A DNA stretch of 64,000 nucleotides from Yoonia maricola (lineage in GTDB: Bacteria; Pseudomonadota; Alphaproteobacteria; Rhodobacterales; Rhodobacteraceae): the NCBI RefSeq assembly GCF_002797915.1, contig NZ_PGTY01000004.1, positions 265,374-329,373 on the forward strand. Direction: 5' to 3'. Both the position numbers and the translations under genes were made by a program. The notes beneath the pieces were generated by a model. It ran no database searches. It was not told where the DNA came from and saw only the letters and a list, made by a program, of their open reading frames with translations. Positions 9,690-18,776 of this stretch are shown here, one piece after another (position 1 is the first letter of the stretch; every line of letters starts with the position of its first letter).

Positions 9690-12600
9690 AACAGTTTTTG
9701 ATCATAGGTGCGTTGTGCCTTGCGCCGGTTATGACGACGGCCCAAACGCAAGAGGATGAGGACAGGGGCTATCTGACCGGGTTGATCGAAGACAACCTTT
9801 CTGGCGTCAGCCGCGAAGTCACCGTTCAGGGGTTTGAAGGCGCGCTTAGCTCTGAGGCCACGATTGATGTATTGACGGTGGCTGACGCCGAGGGCGTGTG
9901 GCTGACCCTTGAAGATATCGTGCTGGATTGGAACCGGGGCGCTTTGCTGCGCGGCGCCATTGATGTTGAGGAATTGAGTGCGGCGCGCATTGTCGTATCG
10001 CGCGCGCCCGTGTCCGAAGATACCGGACCATCCGCCGAAGCAACGCCGTTTTCCCTACCGGAACTGCCTGTCAGTGTCGCCCTTGATGTGCTGCGCATCG
10101 ACCGTGTGGAACTGGGCGAGGCGTTTCTGGGCGAGCCGGTTGTGGTCTCGCTCAACGGTTCTGCGCAATTGGGTGGCGGAGAGGGTACGGCGAATGTGAT
10201 CGCCGAACGCATCGGCGGCAAAGAGGGCGTGTTTGAAATAAATGGCAGTTTTGTCAATGAAACCCGTGTGCTTGATCTGTTGCTAAACCTCGAAGAAGGC
10301 CCCGATGGCATTGCCGCACGTGTCCTTGATCTTCCCGGTGCGCCTGCGGTGCAGCTAGAGGTCGCGGGCAACGCGCCCTTGGATAACTTTGAGGCAACAT
10401 TGGCCGTCGCGACTGACGGCGAAGACCGGCTTGCAGGGACATTCGGCCTGACCAATAGCGACGGTGAGCAAGAGATCACGCTTGATGTGAACGGCGATGT
10501 GTCACCCCTGTTTACACCTGAATACCAAGGGTTCTTTGGCACCGACGCCAGTCTGGCCGCCCGCGTGGTGCAAACCGCCGATGGGCGCATTGATATTCCG
10601 CAACTGGCCTTGGATGCAGGCCGGGTATCCCTGAACGGCGCGGTTGAGATTGGCAGCCAAGGCTGGCCCACAATGATTGATCTGACGGGGGGCATCACGC
10701 CGCTTGGCAATGAACCGGTGCTTTTGCCGTTGACCGGGCCGCGCACCTTTGTCGATGGGATGGATATCGCCATCACCTATGACGCCGCTCTGTCAGAAGA
10801 TTGGCAAGCCGATATCAGGGTAGACGGCTTTGACCGCCCCGGCCTTGGAATTGAAGAATTGCGCCTTGCGGGTGGTGGTATCCTGCGATCCGGCGAGGGC
10901 GCACAAGAGGGGCTGGTCACGGTTGACCTGCAATACGGGGCCTCTGGCCTTGCATTGACGACGACCGGCGCGTCAGAGGCCTTTGGCAATGACATTGGGG
11001 GTGTGTTTGTGGCGTCTCGCAACGAAGGCGCTCCGACCGATATTTCGCGATTTACCCTGCGCGGTGCCGGGCTGGACGCGCTGGCCGAAGCCACGATTGC
11101 AGGGCCTGACGCAGGATTTAGAACGCAGGCAAATGTGACAGCAGAGGTTGCAGGCCTTGCACGGTTCGCGACCCTGATTGGTCAGGATATTGGCGGCGGG
11201 GCCGAGGTCGCTATGCAGGCCGATGCCACACCGCTTGATGGGTTGTTCAATGTTGTTCTGTCTGGTCAAACCAACGATCTGTCGGTGGGCGTTCCCGAGG
11301 CTGACCGCGTGCTGGCCGGGCGCGGTACAATCGCAGCAACGGCAGTGCGCGATAGCGATGGCACACGTCTGGAAAACCTGCGCGTGCAGACTGATGCGGC
11401 CAGCGTCCGGGCCAGTGCCGATCTGACAAACGATGGTGCCGTAGCTAGTCTGAACGCCAGCCTGCGCGACGTAGCAAGGGTTCTGCCCGATCTGTCTGGC
11501 CCTGCCGCTGTGGCAGGTGACTTGACTCAGCGCACGGATGGGACGATTGAATTTGCGCTCAACGGCACTGGTCCGGCTGTGACCTTTGATACCTCCGGCA
11601 CGGTGAACGCATCTGATACCGGGCGCACCGTGAACGCGGCTGTATCCGCCGACGTGCGTGACCTCAGCCGCTATGCCGCACTGGCCGGACAGCCCTTATC
11701 GGGGGCCGCGAAGCTAGAGGCGAACGGCGTATTACTTGGGGATGGTCAGCGTTTTGTCGTCAATCTCAGCGGTGAAACGCAGGATCTGGTCACAGGGGTG
11801 CCCCGGATTGATCCGCTTTTGGCGGGTGACGGCGTTTTCACCGCCGATGTGTCGCGCGTCAGTGCGACGCGCGTGAATGTTGCTGATCTGCTGATGCAGA
11901 CACCGGCAATGGCGCTGCGGGGTGGTGCAGATGTGTCTCTGGAAGGTGCGAACACCGCCGATCTATCGTTCCGCATCAATGATGCGGCATTGCTTGACCC
12001 CAGCCTGAGCGGGCCGATCACACTTGATCTGGACGCCGCCCCGGCAGAGGCGGAGGCGACGGATGTCTCCTTGCGCGTGCAAGGACCGGGGACGGATGTC
12101 GCACTCAATGCGCGTGTTGCATCGCCTGCCGATGATCGCGAAGTGACGGGCGATCTGACTGCACAGGTTGAAAGCCTGGCCACCTTTGCCCCGCTGATCG
12201 GGCAGACCATTGCGGGCAGCATTGACCTCACCGCTTCGGGCAGTCTCTTGCCGGATCTGAGCCGCTTTGACACGCAGGTCAACCTGCGCAGCGAAAGCCT
12301 TAGCATCGGGAACCCGACGCTTGATCCGTTACTTGCAGGCACCGGGCGGGTAAACGCCACGATTGGTCTTGCCGATGAGGTACTGGCCGTGCGCACGCTA
12401 GAGGTATCCACGCGTGAAGTCTCGATCGTGGGGGCTTTGAACGGGGCCTCTGGTTTTGGGCAAGGTCGGTTCAACGCCAGTTTGCGCGATGTGGGTGTCC
12501 TGACCGACCAGATCAGCGGGCCGATCCGCGCAAATGGGGCGGCATCGCTTGATGAAGACGGAAACTGGGGGATTGACGCCACAGGCACTGGCCCCGGTGG

Positions 12601-13948
12601 GCTGGCCGCGCAGATTGTGGGGACTGTCAGCCAAGAGGGCAACTTGGCCGTTGATGTGGACGGCAGCGCGCCGCTGGCGCTGGCGAACGCGGCACTTGAT
12701 CCGCGCAGGCTCAACGGACTGGCAAACTTTGATCTAAGCGTGAATGGTCCGCCCGAATTATCATCGCTGAGTGGTAACGTGACCTTTACAGACGGACGGC
12801 TGGCCGCACCCACGTTAGGCGAGGCTTTGACCGATATTGGCGGTCAGATCAGCCTGACGAACGGCAATGCGCAAATCGGCCTCAGCACCCGCGTGGAAAG
12901 CGGTGGCCGGATCAGCATCAACGGGCCAGTGGCGCTGACTGGTGAAAATCAGGCTGATATCAGCGTGACCGTGGATGACGTAGTGTTGCAGGATCCAGAG
13001 CTTTATTCGTCGCAGATCAGCGGCACGATCAACCTTGATGGACCGTTGCAAGGGGGTGCGCGCATTGCGGGACGGCTGGAATTGGGTGAGACGAATGTGC
13101 AGGTGCCGTCCTCTTCGATCAGCGCGCTGGGCGATTTGCCGGATGTGACCCATGTGGGGGAAACGGCAGGGGTGCGACAGACTTTGGTGCGTGCCGGACT
13201 TCTGGGGGGCGATAGCGATGATGGTGACAGCAGTGGCAGCAGCGGTGGACGGGCCTTTCCGCTGGATATCGTCATTGATGCACCTTCGCGTATTTTTATT
13301 CGCGGGCGCGGCCTGGATGCGGAACTGGGCGGGCGGCTGACCATCGGTGGAACAAGCGACAATGTGATCCCCGTAGGCCGCTTTGAACTGGTGCGCGGGC
13401 GGATTGATATTCTGCAACAACGGTTCGAACTGGACGAAGGGATCGCGACCCTTCAGGGGGATTTTGATCCTTTCATCCGGCTGGTTGCCACAACCGAAAC
13501 TGACACGGGCACGGTGATCAGCATCATCGTTGAAGGTCCTGCAGGCGAGCCAGAGGTGACCTTCACTTCCATCCCTGAACTGCCGCAGGATGAGGTCCTA
13601 TCGCAATTGATCTTCGGACGTGATCTGGACAGCATCAGCCCCTTGCAGGCGGTGCAACTGGCCTCGGCGATCAGCACATTGGCGGGGCGCGGTGGTGGTA
13701 CGCTGAATAATCTGCGTGAAAGCATCGGTCTGGATGATTTTGACGTGACGACTGATGACGAAGGCAATGCTGCGGTGCGGGCAGGCGCATACCTATCCGA
13801 AAACGTCTATACGGACGTGACTGTCACCAGCGAAGGCGACACCGAGATCAACCTCAACCTCGATATCACCAATGAGATCACAGCCAAAGGCAGCGTGGAT
13901 CAGGAGGGTGAGACTGGGATCGGTCTGTTCTTTGAACGGGACTACTAG
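9686..13948 (+). CDS. tamB: TamB, inner-membrane-anchored translocation module
   Basis: This 1420-residue protein is the periplasm-spanning partner of TamA. It has an N-terminal signal anchor (KQFLIIGALCLAPVMTTAQ), then about 1000 residues of repetitive beta-rich sequence with recurring SGPI and LDLLLNLE-type strands, predicted to form the long lipid-conducting beta groove of the AsmA/TamB group. The C-terminal DUF490 domain (about residues 1080-1420) includes GRFELVRGRIDILQQRFELDEG and ends in a Phe-rich GIGLFFERDY. It begins with TTG, whose last two bases are part of the tamA stop (TTGA); no ATG is available near the signal sequence. Within the gene GC content and style match the neighbours. 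Confidence 0.92.
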   Translation: MKQFLIIGALCLAPVMTTAQTQEDEDRGYLTGLIEDNLSGVSREVTVQGFEGALSSEATIDVLTVADAEGVWLTLEDIVLDWNRGALLRGAIDVEELSAARIVVSRAPVSEDTGPSAEATPFSLPELPVSVALDVLRIDRVELGEAFLGEPVVVSLNGSAQLGGGEGTANVIAERIGGKEGVFEINGSFVNETRVLDLLLNLEEGPDGIAARVLDLPGAPAVQLEVAGNAPLDNFEATLAVATDGEDRLAGTFGLTNSDGEQEITLDVNGDVSPLFTPEYQGFFGTDASLAARVVQTADGRIDIPQLALDAGRVSLNGAVEIGSQGWPTMIDLTGGITPLGNEPVLLPLTGPRTFVDGMDIAITYDAALSEDWQADIRVDGFDRPGLGIEELRLAGGGILRSGEGAQEGLVTVDLQYGASGLALTTTGASEAFGNDIGGVFVASRNEGAPTDISRFTLRGAGLDALAEATIAGPDAGFRTQANVTAEVAGLARFATLIGQDIGGGAEVAMQADATPLDGLFNVVLSGQTNDLSVGVPEADRVLAGRGTIAATAVRDSDGTRLENLRVQTDAASVRASADLTNDGAVASLNASLRDVARVLPDLSGPAAVAGDLTQRTDGTIEFALNGTGPAVTFDTSGTVNASDTGRTVNAAVSADVRDLSRYAALAGQPLSGAAKLEANGVLLGDGQRFVVNLSGETQDLVTGVPRIDPLLAGDGVFTADVSRVSATRVNVADLLMQTPAMALRGGADVSLEGANTADLSFRINDAALLDPSLSGPITLDLDAAPAEAEATDVSLRVQGPGTDVALNARVASPADDREVTGDLTAQVESLATFAPLIGQTIAGSIDLTASGSLLPDLSRFDTQVNLRSESLSIGNPTLDPLLAGTGRVNATIGLADEVLAVRTLEVSTREVSIVGALNGASGFGQGRFNASLRDVGVLTDQISGPIRANGAASLDEDGNWGIDATGTGPGGLAAQIVGTVSQEGNLAVDVDGSAPLALANAALDPRRLNGLANFDLSVNGPPELSSLSGNVTFTDGRLAAPTLGEALTDIGGQISLTNGNAQIGLSTRVESGGRISINGPVALTGENQADISVTVDDVVLQDPELYSSQISGTINLDGPLQGGARIAGRLELGETNVQVPSSSISALGDLPDVTHVGETAGVRQTLVRAGLLGGDSDDGDSSGSSGGRAFPLDIVIDAPSRIFIRGRGLDAELGGRLTIGGTSDNVIPVGRFELVRGRIDILQQRFELDEGIATLQGDFDPFIRLVATTETDTGTVISIIVEGPAGEPEVTFTSIPELPQDEVLSQLIFGRDLDSISPLQAVQLASAISTLAGRGGGTLNNLRESIGLDDFDVTTDDEGNAAVRAGAYLSENVYTDVTVTSEGDTEINLNLDITNEITAKGSVDQEGETGIGLFFERDY

Positions 13949-14028
13949 ACCTCCCTGACCCATAGACGCCACGCCGATCCAGTTCCGCAATCTTGATCAA
14001 GTATCGGTGGGTCAGGTCGGTATGACAT

Positions 14029-14889
14029 GTGCCATGTGAACACCAAGTGGAGACGGCATTGTCACTGATCAATAAACTCATCTGGCAGATGGAACTGCGC
14101 CTACACGAACCCGTGCAACTAGAGGTCTTGGCCAACGTCTGCGCCGTCAGCCCCTACCACATGGCGCGCAGCTTTCGGCAGGCGACGGGTCTGTCGCCAA
14201 TGGCTTATCTGCGGGCGCGGCGCTTGTCTGTCGCAGCCGCAGAACTGGCGGATGGCGACCGGGATATCCTGACCATCGCCTTGGATGCGCAATACAATTC
14301 TCACGAGGCGTTCACCCGTGCTTTTGCAAGCTATTTCCGGGTCTTGCCCAATAGCGTGCGCAAGGCGCGGTCTTTGCAAAACCTGAACCTGATGGAGCCC
14401 TTGAAAATGCAACAAGAGATGATCGTCGACGTACCCGCACCGGAACTGAAGACGCGTGATGCGTTTCGTGTGATCGGAATGAGCGCACGATGTAGTTTTG
14501 GCAACAACGCCCCTATCCCTCCGCTTTGGCAAACGCTGAATGCGCGTGTGGGGGCGTTTGATGAACGTGCCCTCGCCGTGGGCTATGGCGTGTGTTGCGA
14601 TGCTGATGGGCACGGCAATTTCCGCTATGTTGCGGGGTTTGCGGGTATCGCGAACACAGCAATTCCGAAGGGCATGGATGATGTGATGATCCCTGCCGGC
14701 AAATACGCCGTGTTTGTCCATAAAGGACATATCGCCGACTTTCCCAAGACGGTTTATACTGTCTGGAACAAAGCATTGCCAGATGCAGGGCTGACCCCGC
14801 GTCAGGCGCCGGAGTTCGAACTCTACGACCACCGGTTTGATGTGACGACAGGGCGTGGCGTTGTCGAACTGTGGATCCCGGTCGCGTAG
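14029..14889 (+). CDS. AraC-family regulator with GyrI-like effector domain
   Basis: This 286-residue protein combines an N-terminal AraC helix-turn-helix domain (about residues 15-115, including LANVCAVSPYHMARSFRQATG and AQYNSHEAFTRAFASYF) with a C-terminal GyrI-like ligand-binding domain (about 125-286). That order matches Rob/SoxS-related and BmrR-like regulators that sense small hydrophobic compounds. The open frame starts at GTG 14029; a second in-frame GTG at 14047 is also possible. A strong terminator follows at 14901-14944. The flanking genes (tamB and a secreted YHYH protein) do not reveal the regulated target. Confidence 0.9.
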   Translation: MPCEHQVETALSLINKLIWQMELRLHEPVQLEVLANVCAVSPYHMARSFRQATGLSPMAYLRARRLSVAAAELADGDRDILTIALDAQYNSHEAFTRAFASYFRVLPNSVRKARSLQNLNLMEPLKMQQEMIVDVPAPELKTRDAFRVIGMSARCSFGNNAPIPPLWQTLNARVGAFDERALAVGYGVCCDADGHGNFRYVAGFAGIANTAIPKGMDDVMIPAGKYAVFVHKGHIADFPKTVYTVWNKALPDAGLTPRQAPEFELYDHRFDVTTGRGVVELWIPVA

Positions 14890-14900
14890 CAGTGTGCGGC

Positions 14901-14944
14901 AGACTGCGTGGGCGTATCGATGGGACGTACCACGCAGTCTTTTT
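14901..14944 (+). terminator. Rho-independent terminator after the AraC/GyrI gene
   Basis: A perfect 11-base inverted repeat, AGACTGCGTGG at 14901-14911 and CCACGCAGTCT at 14930-14940, is followed at once by a run of T. It lies 11 bases past the stop codon at 14889. On the minus strand no T-run follows the hairpin, so it should act on plus-strand transcription only. Confidence 0.9.
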
Positions 14945-14968
14945 CAAACCAGATACTTATCTTATCGT

Positions 14969-15763
14969 TCAGCCGTCTTCCCTTGGTGGCCGATCGCCGC
15001 GTCCGCCGATGAATTCCCTTGGTGGCCGATCGCCGCGTCCGCCGATGAAGTCGGGCGACACCGTTCCTTTGAAACAGCGCGGGAAAAACGGATAGGTATC
15101 GGTTGCGAAATAGACATACTGCCCGTTGAGCATTGCGCCGTTGCATTCGTCCAAGTTACCGGATTCCGCAACAAATTCGTAGTCCTGTACATAGGTGCCG
15201 TCATGTGGTCCGCCGGGACCGGACTCGCGCTCGCCACCTTTCAGCTGCCATGACGATTGCGCTTGATCGCCCATATAGTGGATTTCAAACCCGTCGGCTG
15301 CATAGCCAAAGAGGGTGCTGTCGAGTTCGCCGGTCACTGCAGAAGGAATGCCGTGATAGTGGTACATCCCGTTACCGTCCACATGTGCGTTCTGTGCATC
15401 CATGATGAGCCCGCCGATCCCTTCGACGTTCCATCCCGAAGACGGATCGCGCGAGTAGCCACGATCAGAAGATGGGTCATAGTATTCTGCCGTGCCCGGA
15501 CGCAATGGAATTCCCGTCACCGTAATACCCGAGATACGAACCCTTTGGGTGACGGTGTCGGTCAGTTCTGGCGTGGCGTCCATGCAGAACCTGTGGTCTT
15601 GTGCTTCCACCGTGGCCCCTTCTCGCCATGGGCCTGTATCGTGATCGGGCACACCATCAGATGTGATGCAGCGCTGACCCCCTTCCATTGTGATCGTAAC
15701 ATGCGCCTGAACGGCACTAGCGGTCAAAAGCGTGAGAGCGAGCGTCGTTCCCAATGTCTTCAT
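14969..15763 (-). CDS. Secreted YHYH-domain protein with C-terminal tandem repeat
   Basis: This 264-residue protein has a clear signal peptide (MKTLGTTLALTLLTASAVQA) and a YHYH motif at residues 134-137 in the context NGMYHYHGIP, the hallmark of the YHYH family of secreted proteins. The family's biochemical role is not established; a metal-binding role of the His cluster is inference. I place the start at 15763 because GGAGG precedes it at good spacing and the signal peptide begins there; the longer frame to 15922 is unlikely. The C-terminus carries two exact copies of FIGGRGDRPPRE (239-250 and 251-262), encoded by a 36-base tandem duplication. Confidence 0.85.
   Translation of the reverse strand: MKTLGTTLALTLLTASAVQAHVTITMEGGQRCITSDGVPDHDTGPWREGATVEAQDHRFCMDATPELTDTVTQRVRISGITVTGIPLRPGTAEYYDPSSDRGYSRDPSSGWNVEGIGGLIMDAQNAHVDGNGMYHYHGIPSAVTGELDSTLFGYAADGFEIHYMGDQAQSSWQLKGGERESGPGGPHDGTYVQDYEFVAESGNLDECNGAMLNGQYVYFATDTYPFFPRCFKGTVSPDFIGGRGDRPPREFIGGRGDRPPREDG
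14978..15049. repeat. Perfect 36-base tandem repeat (two copies)
   Basis: Positions 14978-15013 and 15014-15049 are identical. The unit length is a multiple of three and lies inside the YHYH gene, so it adds one copy of the 12-residue unit FIGGRGDRPPRE. The exact identity suggests a recent slippage or unequal recombination event. Confidence 0.97.
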
Positions 15764-16111
15764 AATATCCTCCGGCTGCTTGGATAAGAGTCTAACGGGC
15801 TGTAACGGAACTTCCGTCGCTCTTTGTATCGGATGATCCAAGCGCGCGTTCAGATTCAGGGACGTGGCAAGAAACAAAATGGTCACCGCGTCTATCCAAG
15901 AGCTAAAGCAATCATGACGCAATGCGATACACCCGCCAATGTTTCAAAGTGACACCCTTCTCACACTGGCGTCACCAAATCAGCGGCAGTGTTTCAATGA
16001 ATGCTTCAATTTCGGCCTATGCCGTCACCTGTCAGTGAGGCTACTCCCGCAACCGGCGCGAAACCTGCATGTTAGGCGCAATACGTCGTCACACTTTACG
16101 GAGTTTTTCTC
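15764..16111. other. Divergent intergenic region, 348 bases
   Basis: This stretch lies between the minus-strand YHYH gene and the plus-strand membrane-protein gene and should hold both promoters. An in-frame extension of the YHYH gene to 15922 is open but lacks a start signal better than the one at 15763. Two copies of TGTTTCAA occur about 50 bases apart (around 15940 and 15992), which may be protein-binding half-sites. No RNA gene or terminator is evident. Confidence 0.5.
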
Positions 16112-16600
16112 ATGAAACGCACTCTCTTCACCCTTCTCAGCGCGGGCGCATTGGCTACCGTCGCCTTCGATACATTTGGTCAGGCGCTTAGTCCGCTTTT
16201 TGGCTACGCCAAGCTTGCTCCCGTGGGGTTGGCCGGGTCAACGCTACAAACTGTCTTTGGCGCAAATCCCCCTGGGGCGGCCTACCTTCTGCATTCCATG
16301 ACCGGGCTGGTGTTCTATACGTTAGGCTACTTCCTGATTGCCCGTCCAGTGCAGCGCGCCGTATTGCCCCAGCTACATTGGAGCCTGACAGCCGTGGCAT
16401 ACGGTGTCGTGCTTTGGGTCTTTGCACTTTACATCATGGCGCATTTGGTTGCGGGTATGCCAGCATTCCTTGGGTTTTCGGGCATCACATGGGTCGCACT
16501 TTGGGGCCATATCGTCTTTGCGGTAGTCGCCGCCGCAGTGATTGAGATGCGTGGGTTGGTGTTTGATCTGCCCAAACGCCGGCAAGCCGCCATCGCCTGA
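16112..16600 (+). CDS. Uncharacterised membrane protein, about four membrane segments
   Basis: This 162-residue protein has a hydrophobic N-terminus (TLFTLLSAGALATVAFDTFG) and further hydrophobic segments around residues 57-77, 88-113 and 122-147, so about four membrane helices. His residues sit near helix edges (H61, H89, H113, H136), which could bind a metal or haem, but this is only a possibility. No family name comes to mind. It has a plausible binding site (ACGGAG) before the ATG and is a single-gene unit, closed by a strong terminator at 16619-16665. Confidence 0.75.
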   Translation: MKRTLFTLLSAGALATVAFDTFGQALSPLFGYAKLAPVGLAGSTLQTVFGANPPGAAYLLHSMTGLVFYTLGYFLIARPVQRAVLPQLHWSLTAVAYGVVLWVFALYIMAHLVAGMPAFLGFSGITWVALWGHIVFAVVAAAVIEMRGLVFDLPKRRQAAIA

Positions 16601-16618
16601 ACGTCGTTTTGATTTCCC

Positions 16619-16665
16619 GTAAAGGCCGCCGCTCTTACCATGTGAGAGTGGCGGCTTTACTTTTT
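16619..16665 (+). terminator. Rho-independent terminator
   Basis: GTAAAGGCCGCCGCTCT (16619-16635) pairs with AGAGTGGCGGCTTTAC (16645-16660) with one bulged G, and TTTTT follows. It sits 19 bases after the stop of the membrane-protein gene. The minus-strand reading lacks a T-run. Confidence 0.92.
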
Positions 16666-16801
16666 ACCGCCCGCGCAGGCCGCTTGAGTAAAAGTTTCCC
16701 ATATGCAGGAGTTAAAGATTTCGCGTCATAGTCGGACCGCTTCAAAGCAGCGAAAAGAGTATGTAGCTTGCATTACTAATATCCACGCTAGTTGGCCTTA
16801 A

Positions 16802-17809
16802 TCATGTGCCCACTGCCAGCACATGTTCTGCCTGATGGAAAGGACACGCGACCAGATGGTTGCCGCCGATATCCTCTAACACGGGCCGGGCCTGTGCGCA
16901 GGATGCCTGCGCCTTGGGGCATCGCGTGCGGAACACGCAGCCCGATGGCGGGGCGAGTGGTGAAGGGAGTTCCCCTTTCAGAATGGGACGTGGACGTGCT
17001 TTTTCAAGGATAGGATCGGGGATCGGTACTGACGCGATCAGCGCCTGACTATAGGGGTGCTCTGGCAGCGTGGTTAGCTTATGACTATCCGCTGTTTCCA
17101 TGACTCGCCCCAGATAAAGCACCAACGTGCGGTCACTGATGTGTTTCACCACGCTCAGGTCATGGGCGATAAAGATCATCGACAGCCCCATATCACGCTG
17201 CAATTCCATCAGCAGATTGATGACCTGCGCCTGCACCGACACGTCCAAAGCTGAGACAGGTTCATCACAGATGATCAGTTTGGGGTTCAAGATTAACGCC
17301 CGCGCAATCCCGATCCGCTGGCATTGCCCGCCGGAAAATTCATGCGGATAGCGGTTGATCAGGTTGGGCAGCAGGCCGACCCGTTCCATTAGCGCACCGA
17401 CCCGTTTTTTTACGTCCTTGCGGGGCGTATGTGGTTCATGTGTGATCAGCGGCTCGGCAATGATCTCGCCCACTGTCATGCGTGGGTTCAACGCGGCAAG
17501 CGGGTCTTGGAAGATCATCTGCACGTCGCGCCGGTGCACGCGGCGTTCGCTTGTGCTCATATTGGCCAGATCATGCCCTTCGAACATGATGTTCCCGGCA
17601 GAAGACGGGATCGTGCCGACGACGGCACGGGCGATGGTGGATTTGCCTGACCCGCTCTCGCCGACAATCCCAAGACATTCACCCGGTTGAATATCAAATG
17701 ATACATCCGACACCGCATGCAGCTTGCGCGGCGGCGTCCATGGCCATGATCCCGGTCTACGGACGTCGAAAGTGACCGATAGATCGCGAACGGATAAAAG
17801 CGGTTTCAT
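16802..17809 (-). CDS. oppF: Oligopeptide ABC transporter ATP-binding protein OppF
   Basis: This 335-residue ATPase is one of the two nucleotide-binding subunits of a peptide importer. It has Walker [10 protein letters not shown], signature EFSGGQCQRIGIARAL, Walker B LIICDEPVSALD, and the C-terminal oligopeptide-type extension with clustered cysteines (CVFRTRCPKAQASC). The start at 17809 is chosen because [14 protein letters not shown] is the family's usual beginning and because TGATG overlaps the oppD stop; the longer open frame to 17839 lies inside oppD. It is the last gene of the opp operon. Confidence 0.92.
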   Translation of the reverse strand: MKPLLSVRDLSVTFDVRRPGSWPWTPPRKLHAVSDVSFDIQPGECLGIVGESGSGKSTIARAVVGTIPSSAGNIMFEGHDLANMSTSERRVHRRDVQMIFQDPLAALNPRMTVGEIIAEPLITHEPHTPRKDVKKRVGALMERVGLLPNLINRYPHEFSGGQCQRIGIARALILNPKLIICDEPVSALDVSVQAQVINLLMELQRDMGLSMIFIAHDLSVVKHISDRTLVLYLGRVMETADSHKLTTLPEHPYSQALIASVPIPDPILEKARPRPILKGELPSPLAPPSGCVFRTRCPKAQASCAQARPVLEDIGGNHLVACPFHQAEHVLAVGT

Positions 17810-18774
17810 CACGCCACCTCGCTGACGGCTAAATGGCACGACCGGCGGCGGCCATCATGCGTTTCAAGGGGTGGTCGTTCCCCGCGACAATTCTCCAGCT
17901 GTACAGGGCAGCGCGGGGAAAATGGGCAGCCTTTGGGCAGGTTGGACATATCGGGTGGTTCACCCGCGATGGTCACCAACTCGCCTTCATCTACGTCCAG
18001 TCGCGGCACAGCCTTGAGCAATCCGCTGGTATAAGGGTGCGTCGGATTGCCAAAGATACCTTCGGTCGTCCCTTCCTCCATGATCTGACCGCCGTACATG
18101 ACCAGCGTGCGATCACAGAAACCGGCAACAACACCCAGGTCGTGGGTGATCAAAATAACGGCTGTGCCGAAGTCCTGCCGGATATCGCCTAAAAGCTGCA
18201 TGATCTGCGCCTGCACCGTCACATCAAGCGCGGTCGTGGGTTCATCGGCAATCAGCAGGCGGGGCTGACAGAGCAGCGACATCGCGATCATGATCCGCTG
18301 GCGCATACCGCCGGAAAACTCATGTGGGTACATCGTGACCCGTGCGCGAGCGTCGGGGATGCGCACCGCATCGAGCATACGGACAGCCTCTGTCACCGCC
18401 TGGCTTTTGCTGATCCCGTTGTGCAACATCAGAACCTCGGCCATCTGATCACTGACCCGCAGATAGGGGTTCAGCGATGTCATGGGGTCTTGAAAGATCA
18501 TCGCCATGTCTTTGCTGCGGATCTTGTTGAAATCCTTCTGAGACATCGCCAACAAATCGTTGCCGTCAAAGCGCGCGACGCCAGTGGCGCGCCCGTTCTT
18601 AGCCAACAGACCCATCGCGGCAAAGGCGGTCTGGCTTTTGCCCGATCCGCTTTCGCCGACAATCGCCAAGGTCTCGCCCTTGTCGATGTTGAACGTCAGC
18701 CCATTCACCGCATGTACGTCGCCGTCGGCTGTGTCAAAGGTGACCATCAGGTCTTCGATTTCCAAAAGGGGCAT
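17809..18774 (-). CDS. oppD: Oligopeptide ABC transporter ATP-binding protein OppD
   Basis: This 321-residue ATPase pairs with OppF. It shows Walker [10 protein letters not shown], signature [16 protein letters not shown], Walker [13 protein letters not shown] and the Cys-containing C-terminal region [15 protein letters not shown] place the start at 18774 ([15 protein letters not shown]), two bases after the oppC stop; the open frame extends to 18879 but that part overlaps oppC. The operon order is oppA-B-C-D-F. Confidence 0.92.
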   Translation of the reverse strand: MPLLEIEDLMVTFDTADGDVHAVNGLTFNIDKGETLAIVGESGSGKSQTAFAAMGLLAKNGRATGVARFDGNDLLAMSQKDFNKIRSKDMAMIFQDPMTSLNPYLRVSDQMAEVLMLHNGISKSQAVTEAVRMLDAVRIPDARARVTMYPHEFSGGMRQRIMIAMSLLCQPRLLIADEPTTALDVTVQAQIMQLLGDIRQDFGTAVILITHDLGVVAGFCDRTLVMYGGQIMEEGTTEGIFGNPTHPYTSGLLKAVPRLDVDEGELVTIAGEPPDMSNLPKGCPFSPRCPVQLENCRGERPPLETHDGRRRSCHLAVSEVA

Positions 18775-18776
18775 GG

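Noticed and set aside
13992..14001. CTTGATCAAG palindrome before the AraC/GyrI gene as an FNR site
   Set aside because: The two TTGAT halves overlap with no 4-base spacer, so it does not fit FNR. It may be an operator for the adjacent regulator but a 10-base palindrome alone is weak evidence.
13955..14015. CTGACCCA and TGGGTCAG inverted repeat after tamB as a terminator
   Set aside because: The arms are 45 bases apart and no T-run follows, so this is not a convincing terminator.
14978..15049. A 36-base repeat that could suggest a CRISPR array
   Set aside because: The two copies are directly adjacent with no spacer and lie in frame inside a coding region. There are no cas genes in the window.
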